A stretch of 37,905 nucleotides of DNA from Chloroflexota bacterium (GTDB taxonomy: Bacteria > Chloroflexota > Anaerolineae > Aggregatilineales > Phototrophicaceae), in the NCBI GenBank assembly GCA_013388735.1, contig JACAES010000159.1, forward strand, positions 1-37,905, given 5' to 3'. The position numbers and the translations under genes are program-made. Under the pieces are notes generated by a model that saw nothing but the letters and a program-made list of their open reading frames with translations, did no database searches and was not told where the DNA came from. Below, one piece after another: positions 27,310 through 35,360 of this stretch (position 1 is its first letter; each line of letters opens with the position of its first letter).

Positions 27310-27864
27310 TTCGCCGCGCCGGGCCGCATCGCCGGGCGCGGGACTGGCCGCGTGGGACAGATAATACCCCCGGAAAAATGCCCGCGCCGGGCCGCGATTC
27401 ATATACCAGACGACGTACAGCATCACCAGAAACTCGACCGCCAGCTGCCCGACCGACAGCGATTGAAAGATTGAGTCGGCGGAACTCATGCCGATCTGGA
27501 GATTGTGCTGTGACAGCGATTGGATGATAATCGCAGCCAGCTTAATCACGGTCAGCAGGACGACCGCCCCTACCAGCATAAACCGCAGCGCCGGAGGGCG
27601 ACCGCGCCAGGCCGGCGCCGCCAGCGCCAGAAAACCCAGCCCCAGGACGCCCTGAATCAGCAGCTCGGCTTCCGAAATCCCACCCACAACATCAGCCCCC
27701 GAAAACGCCGGCGCGTCTTCGGAAAGTTCCTGGTTCAGCGCATTCAGCCGCACCTGGCGGACGGTCAGCACCATGCCCACCTGCAACAGCGGCAGCACCG
27801 AAAACACCAGCAGGCTGGCAATAATCGCCAGCGAGACACCCAACGGACGCCCCGGACGTTCCAT
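27304..27864 (-). CDS. Four-helix membrane protein, unknown function
   Basis: I do not recognise a family. The 186-aa protein has about four transmembrane segments: LAIIASLLVFSVLPLLQVGMVL, a Leu/Gly/Ala-rich one after AELLIQG, FMLVGAVVLLTVIKLAAIII, and LAVEFLVMLYVVWYM. Charged loops and an Arg-rich C-terminal tail follow. The ATG at 27864 is preferred to an in-frame upstream start because GGGAGG lies 5 nt ahead. It is transcribed away from the BTAD regulator gene across a 145-bp AT-rich gap. It converges with the second ligase gene. Confidence 0.75.
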   Translation of the reverse strand: MERPGRPLGVSLAIIASLLVFSVLPLLQVGMVLTVRQVRLNALNQELSEDAPAFSGADVVGGISEAELLIQGVLGLGFLALAAPAWRGRPPALRFMLVGAVVLLTVIKLAAIIIQSLSQHNLQIGMSSADSIFQSLSVGQLAVEFLVMLYVVWYMNRGPARAFFRGYYLSHAASPAPGDAARRGEL

Positions 27865-27928
27865 ATCGGCCTCCCTACAGCATACAAACTCACCGAGAAT
27901 CACCCTTAGACGAGTTTTGTAACCCCAA

Positions 27929-27978
27929 ACTACGTGTACATTAGCAAATATTATTATAGATGTGCTATACTACGTACA
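27929..27978. promoter_or_regulatory. Promoter region with direct repeats ahead of the BTAD gene
   Basis: A TATACT -10 box (27966-27971) lies in an AT-rich gap; the best -35 (TTAGCA, 27941-27946) is 19 bp away and weak. Two copies of ACTACGT followed by TACA lie 40 bp apart (27929-27940 and 27969-27978). Direct repeats near the -35 are typical binding sites of SARP/BTAD regulators, so autoregulation is possible. A TATAAT on the minus strand (27953-27958) may serve the membrane protein gene. Confidence 0.4.
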
Positions 27979-28009
27979 GGAGTCTGATTCTCGTCATAAG
28001 CTAGTGGGG

Positions 28010-29293
28010 ATGACACAACCCATGCAATTGCACAGTTTAATTGACCAGTCCTTTCATGCTTTTCAGGAACAGGCCACCAGCGCCAAAGTCGTTCTGCTGC
28101 ATCCACGCAGCCGCTACCGTTCGGTGTTGGTTGCCAAACTCATTAACTCGCCCGATCTCAAAGTTTTCTACTATGCGATGGGGCAGGATGACATCAACAT
28201 TCAGTCGTTTTTGACGGGCGTCACCCACGATCTGGCGAACCAGCATCCGACCTTCGGACGCCACACCAATATCTTACCGCAGGAAGCCTACGACGACCTT
28301 GATCTTTTGCTGGACACCTTCGCCCGTGATCTGGCCGAAATCAGCGACACGCCCTATTACCTTATTCTGGACGAATATGACCGCAGCGACAGCGCCGACG
28401 ACGTTCAGATGTTTGTGGAAAAGCTGATCGGGCGGCTGCCGGAGACCTGCCGCCTGGTCATCAACAGCCGGACGCTGCCGCGCCTGCCCTGGGTTTCGCT
28501 GATCGCGCAAAAACGCGCCGTCCTGCTGGAGGATGACCACCTCATCCGGCGGGACTTCTACGAGATCGAAACCGAAGGGAAAAGCAAACTGGAGGTTTAC
28601 GCGCTGGGTCCGGGTTATGTGCTGATGAACGGCCAGCCGATTGATACCTGGGAAGGCCACCTGCCCCGGCTGCTGTTTTTCTTCGCCCTCGACCGCCCCA
28701 TCATCACCCGTTCCGAAATCTGCCAGGCTTTCTGGCCGGAACTGGACACCGACCAGGCCGTGAATGTTTTCCATGTCACCAAACGGCGGCTGCACAAGGC
28801 GCTGGATATGGATGTGCTGGTGCATGACGGCGGTTACTACCGCGTCAATCCCGATCTCGCCATCCAGTACGATGTAATGGATTTTGTCGAAGCCCTGATG
28901 GAAGGCCGCAACGACCAGAACGACCGCCGCGTGAGCGCCTGGCAGCGCGCGATTGACATTTATCGCGGGCCGTTTTTGCAGGGGCATACCGATGATTGGA
29001 TTCTCGCCCGGCGGCACGATTTCCAATCCGGCTATCTGGAAGCCCTGGCGGAAATGGCTTACGTGCGCCTGGCGGAAGACCGCCCCGAACAGGCGTTGGG
29101 TTTGTTCCAGCGCGCGCTGGCCGAAGACCCCAGCCGCGAGAGCCTCCACCGCGACGTGATGCAGCTTTACACCCGCCTGGGACGCCGCAGCGAAGCCGCC
29201 GCCCACTTCCAGCGGCTGGCCGATGATCTACGCAAAGAGGGGCGCGAGCCGTCTGCCGAAACGCAGGCGCTCTACAAAGAGATCATGTCGTAA
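28010..29293 (+). CDS. BTAD-domain regulator with degenerate ATPase-like N-terminus
   Basis: About 427 aa. Residues 1 to about 190 resemble the AAA/STAND part of MalT-like regulators. There is a Walker-B-like YYLILDEYDRSD and a sensor-like CRLVINSRTLPRLPW, but the Walker A position reads HPRSRYRSVLV and lacks the Gly-Lys-Ser/Thr. A winged-helix DNA-binding domain follows (about 195-275; YALGPGYVLMNGQ ... NVFHVTKRRLHKAL). A bacterial transcriptional activator (BTAD) domain of TPR-like repeats completes the protein (about 285-427; YRGPFLQG, RALAEDPSRESLHRDVM). The start is uncertain: ATGs at 28010 and 28022 and a GTG at 28004 are in frame, and none has a well-spaced ribosome site. It converges on the TIR-WD40 gene. 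Target genes are unknown. Confidence 0.85.
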   Translation: MTQPMQLHSLIDQSFHAFQEQATSAKVVLLHPRSRYRSVLVAKLINSPDLKVFYYAMGQDDINIQSFLTGVTHDLANQHPTFGRHTNILPQEAYDDLDLLLDTFARDLAEISDTPYYLILDEYDRSDSADDVQMFVEKLIGRLPETCRLVINSRTLPRLPWVSLIAQKRAVLLEDDHLIRRDFYEIETEGKSKLEVYALGPGYVLMNGQPIDTWEGHLPRLLFFFALDRPIITRSEICQAFWPELDTDQAVNVFHVTKRRLHKALDMDVLVHDGGYYRVNPDLAIQYDVMDFVEALMEGRNDQNDRRVSAWQRAIDIYRGPFLQGHTDDWILARRHDFQSGYLEALAEMAYVRLAEDRPEQALGLFQRALAEDPSRESLHRDVMQLYTRLGRRSEAAAHFQRLADDLRKEGREPSAETQALYKEIMS

Positions 29294-29305
29294 ACGCGAA
29301 CCGGA

Positions 29306-29329
29306 CTCATCCCACTGTTAAGGGATGAG
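29306..29329 (+). other. Hairpin downstream of the BTAD gene
   Basis: CTCATCCC and GGGATGAG form a perfect 8-bp stem with an 8-nt loop, 12 bp after the stop codon. No U-tract follows, so it is likely an RNA-protecting or pausing hairpin ahead of the main terminator. Confidence 0.5.
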
Positions 29330-29347
29330 GGTAGCCGTTCAGACGAC

Positions 29348-29406
29348 AAAAGACCTTCCGGGTTCACTGTTGTATCCAAACTTGACCTTACCCGGAAGGT
29401 CTTTTT
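29348..29406 (+). terminator. Strong, possibly bidirectional terminator
   Basis: AAAAGACCTTCCGGGT (29348-29363) is fully complementary to 29390-29405, giving a 16-bp stem with a 26-nt loop and a T-run at its foot. A-residues on the other foot make it usable on the minus strand too. It lies in the 379-bp gap between the convergent BTAD and TIR-WD40 genes. The rest of that gap (29407-29620) is AT-richer than its surroundings and shows no gene. Confidence 0.85.
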
Positions 29407-29624
29407 GAGCCTACTTCGACACCGCCATAAATACTACTACCAAAGGGGTGACGGCTGATGTTAAGAATGAATAATTACATACAAAATAAATTATTGTTCA
29501 TATCATTAAAGCGCCGGCCTGTCAACAAACACGCGCTGCATCACATCGGTATAAATCCAGTCTGTTATCCACAAAACGAACAAAAGTTCATGCTCTATTT
29601 TAGAACATTATGCCAATCGGTCAA

Positions 29625-29665
29625 GGCAGGGCAGCAAAACCGCGCCCCTGTATTGCTGCCCTGCC
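29625..29665 (-). terminator. Dyad after the TIR-WD40 gene
   Basis: GGCAGGGCAGCAA (29625-29637) and TTGCTGCCCTGCC (29653-29665) form a perfect 13-bp stem with a 15-nt loop, starting 7 bp after the stop codon on the minus strand. Only a short TTGACC follows, so it may be a weak or Rho-assisted terminator. Confidence 0.6.
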
Positions 29666-29672
29666 GCCGATC

Positions 29673-32507
29673 TCAGCCCGCGCAGGTGAGTTGGTAGGCT
29701 TCCGCCCCGACAAACAAATCCCATTCGGCCTGCGTCAGATTGCGATTGGCGATGGCGCAGGCCCGGTCATGCCAGGACTCAAAACTGACATCCCACAGAT
29801 TAACGAGAGCATCCGCCGCGCCCGAAACCAGCGTCCGGCCATCCGGGCTGAAGGCCGCTGTATACACCCGGTCGCTGTGGCCGGTCAGCGGGCTGCCGAA
29901 CGACTGACGGCTGGTCACATCCCACAGAATGACGTTGGTATCATGGCTGACCGAGGCCAGCGTGCTGCCGTCCGGGCTGAAGGCCACGCTGTTCACCAGC
30001 CCGTTATGGCCGGTGAGCGGCTGGCCGATCATCTGGCCGGTTTCGACATCCCAGAGGATAACCAGCTGGTCGGCGCCGCCCGAAGCCAGCAGCCGTCCAT
30101 TCGGGCTGAAGGCCAGACCGCGCACCCCGGCGCTGTGACCTTCAAGCGGCTGACCGGTGGGCTGCCATGTTGCCGTATCCCACAGTCGGATTTTGCCATC
30201 ATCCCCGGCAGAAGCCAGTATCTTTCCATCCGGGCTGAAGGCGACTTTACGAATCACCGCCGCATGGTCGGCCAGCGGTTCGCCAATCGCTTCGCGGCTG
30301 GTCACATCCCACACGCGAATCGTTTTATCATTTCCGGCAGAAACCAGCGTTTTGCCGTCCGGGCTGAAGGCCAGGCTGAAGATAATGTCGCTGTGACCCG
30401 ACAGCGGCTTGCTAATCGCTTCGCGGCTGGTCATGTCCCACAGCCGGATGACCCGATCATCCCCGGCGGAAGCCAGCATTTTACCGTCCGGGCTGAAGGC
30501 CAGCGCCTGCACGAAACTATCCGAGCCGGTCATGGGGCTGCCGATCATCTTGCCGGAGGCGGCATCCCATAAGATGATTGCCTTATCCACACCGGCGGAA
30601 GCGATGATCGCGCCGTCCGGGCTGTAAGCCACGCTCAAAACCTGGTCTACATGCCCGCGCAAGGAGCGCACCAGCGGGCTGGCTTCCTGAACATTCCACA
30701 GAATCACGTCCCGATCATCAGCGCCCGAAGCCAGCATCGCGCCGTCCGGCGTGAAGGCGATGCTGTTTACGTAATCGGTATGCCCGGTCAGCGGCTTACC
30801 AATCTGCCGCCCGGTGTTCACGTCCCAGAACCGGATCGTTTCATCGGCGCTGGACGAAGCCAGCATCTTACCATCCGGGCTGAAGGCCACACACAGCACA
30901 AAATCCTCGTGTCCGCGAATCGGCTGCCCGGCGGCCTCATGTTTTTCGACATCCCAGAGGACGATTGAACCGTCCAGGCTGCCGGACGCCAGCAGCCGTC
31001 CGTCCGGGCTGAAGGCCACGCTCTGCACGCCGTCGTCGTGTCCCCTTAGCGGCTCGCCGACCCTTTCCCCGGTTGCCAGATCCCACAAAATCACCTGGCC
31101 GTCGGTCGCGCCGGAAGCAATCAGGCGGCCATCCGGGCTGATCGCCGCGCCGCGCACCGCGCCTTCATGGCCGGCCAGCGCGTCGCCAATCGGCTCGCGG
31201 CCGGCAACGTCCCAGCGGCGCACGGTCTGGTCTTCAGCGCCGGAAACCAGCGTCTCGCCGTCCGGGCTGAAGGCCACCGCGCGAATCCGCCCCTCGTGGC
31301 CGGTCAGCGGGTCGCCAATGGGTTGGCCGCTCGCCACATCCCACAGGATAATCGTCTGATCGTTGCTGCCCGACGCCAGGATTTTGCCATCCGGGCTGAA
31401 GGTCACCGCCCGCACCTGATCGGTGTGGCCGACCAGCGGGCCGCCGATGATTTTCTGCTCGGCCATGTCCCACAGCAGGATGGTTCCATCACGGCTGCCC
31501 GACGCCAGAATGGTGCCACCCGGGCTAAAGGCCACCGTCCGCACCCAATCATCATGGATATGCAAATACTGAACGATATGCGGATTCGACTCCAGCGCAT
31601 TAAGCAGGCTGCCGCGCACTTCGCCGCTGTTGGCCTTCACGTCGAAGGCGACTCGGTTGGCTTCCAGGCTCAGCAGCAGCGCCAGGTCAAGTTCGCCGCC
31701 CATCCGCACCAATGACTGCGCCGCCAACTGGCGCGACAGCGCAATCCGCGATTCCAGGTTGGCGCGATCACGCTCATACACCGCCGTTGACCGCGCCTGG
31801 TCGGCTTCCTGACGGCGCGTTTCGGCGATCTGCGCCTGGTACAGCGCCACCAGCGCCAGCACGATGGCAACAACCAGCGCGACCGTCACGCCGGCCATCA
31901 TCACGCGCTGGCGGGCAGTCGCAGCCTTGCGGCTGGCAAATACATATTGCGACTGAAGCGCCGCCACTTCCGGTTGTTTGCCCGCGCTCTGCGCCAACCA
32001 CTGTTCGGCATCCTGCAAGTCGGTGCCGCGCAGTAGGAAGCTGGCATCCTTGTTTTTACCTTCCCACTCGACGGCGCGTTTGAGCAGCCGCGTATGGGCG
32101 CGGACATGATTTAAATCGGTGTCCAGCGTGCGAATCAACGACTGGAATGCGGTATCAAAATCGTCCGTATCGCGGAAGTAAATCCAGTTGTGGGACGAAA
32201 GCTGTTTGTGGAGGGATTTATAGTCGCTTACTTCGCGGTACAAAACCGGCACCAGCCGTTTGTTGTGTTCGACCGCATGAGCCAGTTCCTGCCCGCAGAC
32301 TTCCGAGGCCACCGAGTCCGGGCTGATGACGAACACAAAGTTATCGGCGGACTCGATGCCGGCGTAAATTTCGCGCAGCCAGTCCGACGCCAGTGGAATA
32401 TCTTCCCAGTCCACCCATACATCGCGGCCATGCGCCTTAAACGCCTCATCCAGCCGCTTGACAAATGCTTTATCCCGCCGGGAATAAGAAATGAAAACGT
32501 CGCTCAC
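29673..32507 (-). CDS. TIR-transmembrane-WD40 protein (14 WD repeats)
   Basis: The 944-aa protein has three parts. Residues 1-130 are a TIR domain (DVFISYSRRDKAFV, WVDWEDI, FVFVISPDS), with the Glu of VCGQEL (E74) at the position of the catalytic Glu of NAD-cleaving TIRs. Residues 202-224 are one transmembrane helix, followed by a charged helical linker ending in SLEANRV. Residues 321 to about 922 are 14 WD40 repeats of 43 residues, enough for two seven-bladed propellers. A short tail with two Cys ends the protein. TIR domains in bacteria act as NADases or cyclic-ADPR-type signal makers in immunity; a role as a membrane-bound sensor is inferred. The start is GTG with AAGGGG about 8 nt upstream. 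No partner gene is obvious. Confidence 0.93.
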   Translation of the reverse strand: MSDVFISYSRRDKAFVKRLDEAFKAHGRDVWVDWEDIPLASDWLREIYAGIESADNFVFVISPDSVASEVCGQELAHAVEHNKRLVPVLYREVSDYKSLHKQLSSHNWIYFRDTDDFDTAFQSLIRTLDTDLNHVRAHTRLLKRAVEWEGKNKDASFLLRGTDLQDAEQWLAQSAGKQPEVAALQSQYVFASRKAATARQRVMMAGVTVALVVAIVLALVALYQAQIAETRRQEADQARSTAVYERDRANLESRIALSRQLAAQSLVRMGGELDLALLLSLEANRVAFDVKANSGEVRGSLLNALESNPHIVQYLHIHDDWVRTVAFSPGGTILASGSRDGTILLWDMAEQKIIGGPLVGHTDQVRAVTFSPDGKILASGSNDQTIILWDVASGQPIGDPLTGHEGRIRAVAFSPDGETLVSGAEDQTVRRWDVAGREPIGDALAGHEGAVRGAAISPDGRLIASGATDGQVILWDLATGERVGEPLRGHDDGVQSVAFSPDGRLLASGSLDGSIVLWDVEKHEAAGQPIRGHEDFVLCVAFSPDGKMLASSSADETIRFWDVNTGRQIGKPLTGHTDYVNSIAFTPDGAMLASGADDRDVILWNVQEASPLVRSLRGHVDQVLSVAYSPDGAIIASAGVDKAIILWDAASGKMIGSPMTGSDSFVQALAFSPDGKMLASAGDDRVIRLWDMTSREAISKPLSGHSDIIFSLAFSPDGKTLVSAGNDKTIRVWDVTSREAIGEPLADHAAVIRKVAFSPDGKILASAGDDGKIRLWDTATWQPTGQPLEGHSAGVRGLAFSPNGRLLASGGADQLVILWDVETGQMIGQPLTGHNGLVNSVAFSPDGSTLASVSHDTNVILWDVTSRQSFGSPLTGHSDRVYTAAFSPDGRTLVSGAADALVNLWDVSFESWHDRACAIANRNLTQAEWDLFVGAEAYQLTCAG

Positions 32508-32552
32508 AGCCGCGCCCCTTTCCCAATGCTGCCCAAAGCCTGAGCTACGTTA

Positions 32553-32581
32553 ATTATATGTTATAAACTTAATGCTGTCGG
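32553..32581 (-). promoter_or_regulatory. Promoter of the TIR-WD40 gene
   Basis: On the minus strand CCGACA (32581-32576) and a perfect TATAAT (32558-32553) are spaced by 17 bp. Predicted start is near 32546, about 40 nt upstream of the GTG start codon. Confidence 0.65.
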
Positions 32582-32604
32582 GTGGAAAGCCGTAGGATTT
32601 GTGA

Positions 32605-32637
32605 ATAAAAACCTACAGGGATGCTCGTTCAGCCTGT
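32605..32637 (-). terminator. Probable terminator of the thiBPQ operon
   Basis: Right after the thiQ stop, ACAGG and CCTGT (minus strand) form a 5-bp stem around a 13-nt loop. A T-run (TTTTTATT) follows 3 nt later. The stem is short, so this is moderate evidence. Confidence 0.45.
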
Positions 32638-33681
32638 TTAACCGTTCACGCCATCCCGCCCGTTCAGCGGCACGACATACTCCGGCAGCAGGCGCACGCT
32701 CATGTTTTCGCCCACCTGCGGCAGCCCATCCGCCTGCGCCGGAAGTTTGAACATCAGCCCAACCCCGCCGGCGCGCAGTTGAAACTGGTAAGCATCCCCC
32801 AGGAACACGCGCCGCTCCACCAACCCGGCGATAACCTCCGGGCTGCCTGCCGCTGACGGTTCGAAGCCGTCGGGATGCAGCAGAACCGCTTCAGCGTCGG
32901 CATGGGCTTCCAGCCGGAACTGGCCGACCGCCGTCCGAATCCGGTTTCCCTCCCGCCCCGCTACCGGCAGGATGTTATTCAACCCCAGAAAGCGCGCCAC
33001 AAAGGCCGAGGCCGGGCGGCGATAGACTGCCTCCGGCATGCCGACCTGCTCGAAACGCCCCTCGTTCATGATGGCGATCCGGTCGGCGATGGCGAAGGCT
33101 TCGTGCTGGTCGTGCGTCACGTACAGTGCCGTCCGCCCGACCTGTTTGATGATCTCGCGGATTTCAATCACCAGCCGTTCGCGCAGCGCCGCGTCCAGCG
33201 ATCCCAGCGGTTCGTCAAGCATCAGCAGGCGCGGACTGGGCGCCAGACTGCGGGCCAGGGCCACCCGCTGTTTTTCCCCGCCGGACAGTTTCGCCACATC
33301 GCGCCGCTCAAAACCGGCCAGCCCCACCAGCGACAGAACCTCCTGCACCTGCCGCTGCCGCTCTGCCGCCGGAACGGCCTGCATCTTCAGGCCGAATGCC
33401 ACGTTCCCGGCGACATCCATATGCGGGAACAGCGCAAAATCCTGGAACATCAGCCCAAAACCGCGCCGGTGAACTGGCACCTCCCGCACCGAACGCCCGG
33501 CAAAAATCACATCACCGCGCGCCGGCGTCTCCAGGCCGGCGACCACCCGCAGCAGCGTGGTTTTGCCACAGCCGCTCGGCCCCAGCAAACAGACGATTTC
33601 ACCCTCGGCAGCCGCCAGCGAGATACCCCGCAGCACCGGCAGGTCGCCAAACGATAGAACCACATCCCGTATTTCAAGCAT
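32638..33681 (-). CDS. thiQ: Thiamine-type ABC transporter, ATP-binding subunit
   Basis: This is the ATPase subunit of the importer encoded with the two upstream genes. Motifs: Walker A GPSGCGKTT (34-42), Q-loop FQDFALFPH, signature LSGGEKQR (132-139), Walker B LLMLDEP (152-158) and H-loop YVTHDQHEA. A C-terminal TOBE-like domain (about 240-347) makes it longer than proteobacterial ThiQ (about 230 aa) and like FbpC/PotA-type ATPases. Thiamine specificity is therefore inferred from the operon's TPP riboswitch and ThiB-like binding protein rather than from this subunit. Its ATG shares one base with the thiP stop (TGATG), so the two are translationally coupled. Confidence 0.85.
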   Translation of the reverse strand: MLEIRDVVLSFGDLPVLRGISLAAAEGEIVCLLGPSGCGKTTLLRVVAGLETPARGDVIFAGRSVREVPVHRRGFGLMFQDFALFPHMDVAGNVAFGLKMQAVPAAERQRQVQEVLSLVGLAGFERRDVAKLSGGEKQRVALARSLAPSPRLLMLDEPLGSLDAALRERLVIEIREIIKQVGRTALYVTHDQHEAFAIADRIAIMNEGRFEQVGMPEAVYRRPASAFVARFLGLNNILPVAGREGNRIRTAVGQFRLEAHADAEAVLLHPDGFEPSAAGSPEVIAGLVERRVFLGDAYQFQLRAGGVGLMFKLPAQADGLPQVGENMSVRLLPEYVVPLNGRDGVNG

Positions 33682-35360
33682 CAGAACTCACCCATTCCCG
33701 CCGTCCGCAGGCGTTCGATCAGAATGAAACCGACCGCGCAAACCACCATCAGCAGCACACTCATCGCCAATGCCTGCCCGTAATTGGCCGCCCCTGGCTG
33801 CCCCAGCAGGCGGAAGATCACCACCGGCATAGTGGGCGCGTCAGGGCGGGCGATGAATAACGACGCGCCGAATTCGCCCATGCTCACCGTAAAGGCGAAC
33901 ATCGCGCCGACGATCAGCCCCCGGCTGATGAGCGGCAGGTCAACCCAGCGCCAGACGCGCCAGGGCGAGGCGCCCAGCACGCGGGCGGCCTCCGGCAGAT
34001 GCGGCGTGATGCTGCGTTTGGCCGGCAGCACACTGCGGACGACAAACGGCATGGCGACCAGTGTATGTGCCAGTGGAATCAGCAGCGGCGAGGCGCGCAG
34101 ATTCAACGGCGGTTCGTCCAGCGCGATGATGTAGCCGAAGCCGAGCGTGACGGCGCTGGTCGCCAGCGGCAGCATAAACAGCGGGTCAAGCCAGTTTGCC
34201 CATTTACTGCCCCGCTGCGACAGCAGATAAACCGTGATTAAGCCCAGCGCCACCGCCAGCGCCGTCGTCGCCAGCGCGAACACCAGCGAATTGCCGACCG
34301 CGCGCACGGGCGGCACGAACAGCACCGAGCCGCGCACGTTGGTGAACAGCAGTTCGTAGTAGCGCGTCGTAAAACCGCCCCCGCCGACGGTGAACGAACG
34401 CACCACCAGCGCCAGCAGCGGCGCGAACAACATCACGGCTATAAACAGCAGATTGCCGGACACCAGCGCCCGCGCCCGGCGGGTTCGCGGCGGGCGGGCA
34501 GCAGATGCGGCGCTGACGACATCGGCGGAAACGCGGCGCTGCATTCGCGTATAGACCGCCAGCATGACGAACATCAGCCCGATCTGCACCAGCGACAGCC
34601 CCGCCGCCATCGGCAGATTCAGCAGATTAGCCGTCTGCCGGTAAATCTCGACTTCCAGCGTGGCGAAACGCGGCCCGCCCAGAATCAGCACCACGCCGAA
34701 GCTGGTGAACGTAAAAATGAACACCAGCACCCCGGCGGCCAGCAGCGCCGGACGTAAAACCGGCAGCCGGATTTCCCACCACAACCGCCAACCCGCCGCG
34801 CCCAGCACGCGGGCAGCCTCTTCCATGCGTGGGTTCTGGTTCGCCCAGTAGCCGCCGATGATACGCAGCGCCACCGCGTAGTTGTAAAACACGTGTACGA
34901 TCAGGATGATCGCCAGCGTGCGTTCAAGCTGCACCGGCGGCGACTCCAGCCCAAACACGGCCATCAGCCCTTCATTGACCAACCCGCGCGGGCCGACCAG
35001 CGCGCTGAAGGCCGCCGCCACCACCACCGTCGGCAGCACAAACGGCAGCGTCGCCAGCGCCATCAGCAGCGATTTGGCCGGGAAGTCGTACCGCGCGAAT
35101 ACATACGCCCCCGGCAGCGCCAGCAGCAGCGTCAGCGCCGTCGAAAGCACGGCCTGCGCCACCGTAAAACCGAGCGTATCCCGGTAATAGGCTGAGGTGA
35201 CGATCTCGATGAAACCGCTCAGATCAGGCTGGCCGCCGGGCGCAAGTCCGACGGCCAGAATAGACACCAGCGGATACAGATAAAACAGCGCCAGGAAGAC
35301 CGCCGGGACGAGCAGCAGCCCGATTAACGCAGCACGACTTCTGTCCAAGCCTGTATCCAT
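33681..35360 (-). CDS. thiP: Thiamine-type ABC transporter, fused permease
   Basis: The 559-aa membrane protein has about 12 transmembrane helices and two copies of the binding-protein-dependent permease domain. Each carries an EAA loop that contacts the ATPase: EEAARVLGAAGWRLWWEIRLP (about 180-200) and EAARVLGASPWRVWRWVDLP (about 460-480). Such two-fold fused permeases are typical of ThiP and FbpB. The ATG at 35360 lies inside the end of thiB (37-bp overlap), with GAGGA directly adjacent; no better start is apparent. It forms the channel of the importer together with the ThiB-like and ThiQ-like subunits. Confidence 0.88.
   Translation of the reverse strand: MDTGLDRSRAALIGLLLVPAVFLALFYLYPLVSILAVGLAPGGQPDLSGFIEIVTSAYYRDTLGFTVAQAVLSTALTLLLALPGAYVFARYDFPAKSLLMALATLPFVLPTVVVAAAFSALVGPRGLVNEGLMAVFGLESPPVQLERTLAIILIVHVFYNYAVALRIIGGYWANQNPRMEEAARVLGAAGWRLWWEIRLPVLRPALLAAGVLVFIFTFTSFGVVLILGGPRFATLEVEIYRQTANLLNLPMAAGLSLVQIGLMFVMLAVYTRMQRRVSADVVSAASAARPPRTRRARALVSGNLLFIAVMLFAPLLALVVRSFTVGGGGFTTRYYELLFTNVRGSVLFVPPVRAVGNSLVFALATTALAVALGLITVYLLSQRGSKWANWLDPLFMLPLATSAVTLGFGYIIALDEPPLNLRASPLLIPLAHTLVAMPFVVRSVLPAKRSITPHLPEAARVLGASPWRVWRWVDLPLISRGLIVGAMFAFTVSMGEFGASLFIARPDAPTMPVVIFRLLGQPGAANYGQALAMSVLLMVVCAVGFILIERLRTAGMGEF

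Noticed and set aside
29565..29573. DnaA box TTATCCACA in an AT-richer gap, possible origin
   Set aside because: Only one perfect box was found, with no cluster, no dnaA or dnaN nearby and no further origin features.
29700..31560. Regular 129-bp periodicity resembling a tandem repeat or CRISPR-like array
   Set aside because: It is explained by the 14 WD40 repeats of 43 codons in the minus-strand gene; copies diverge as protein repeats do.
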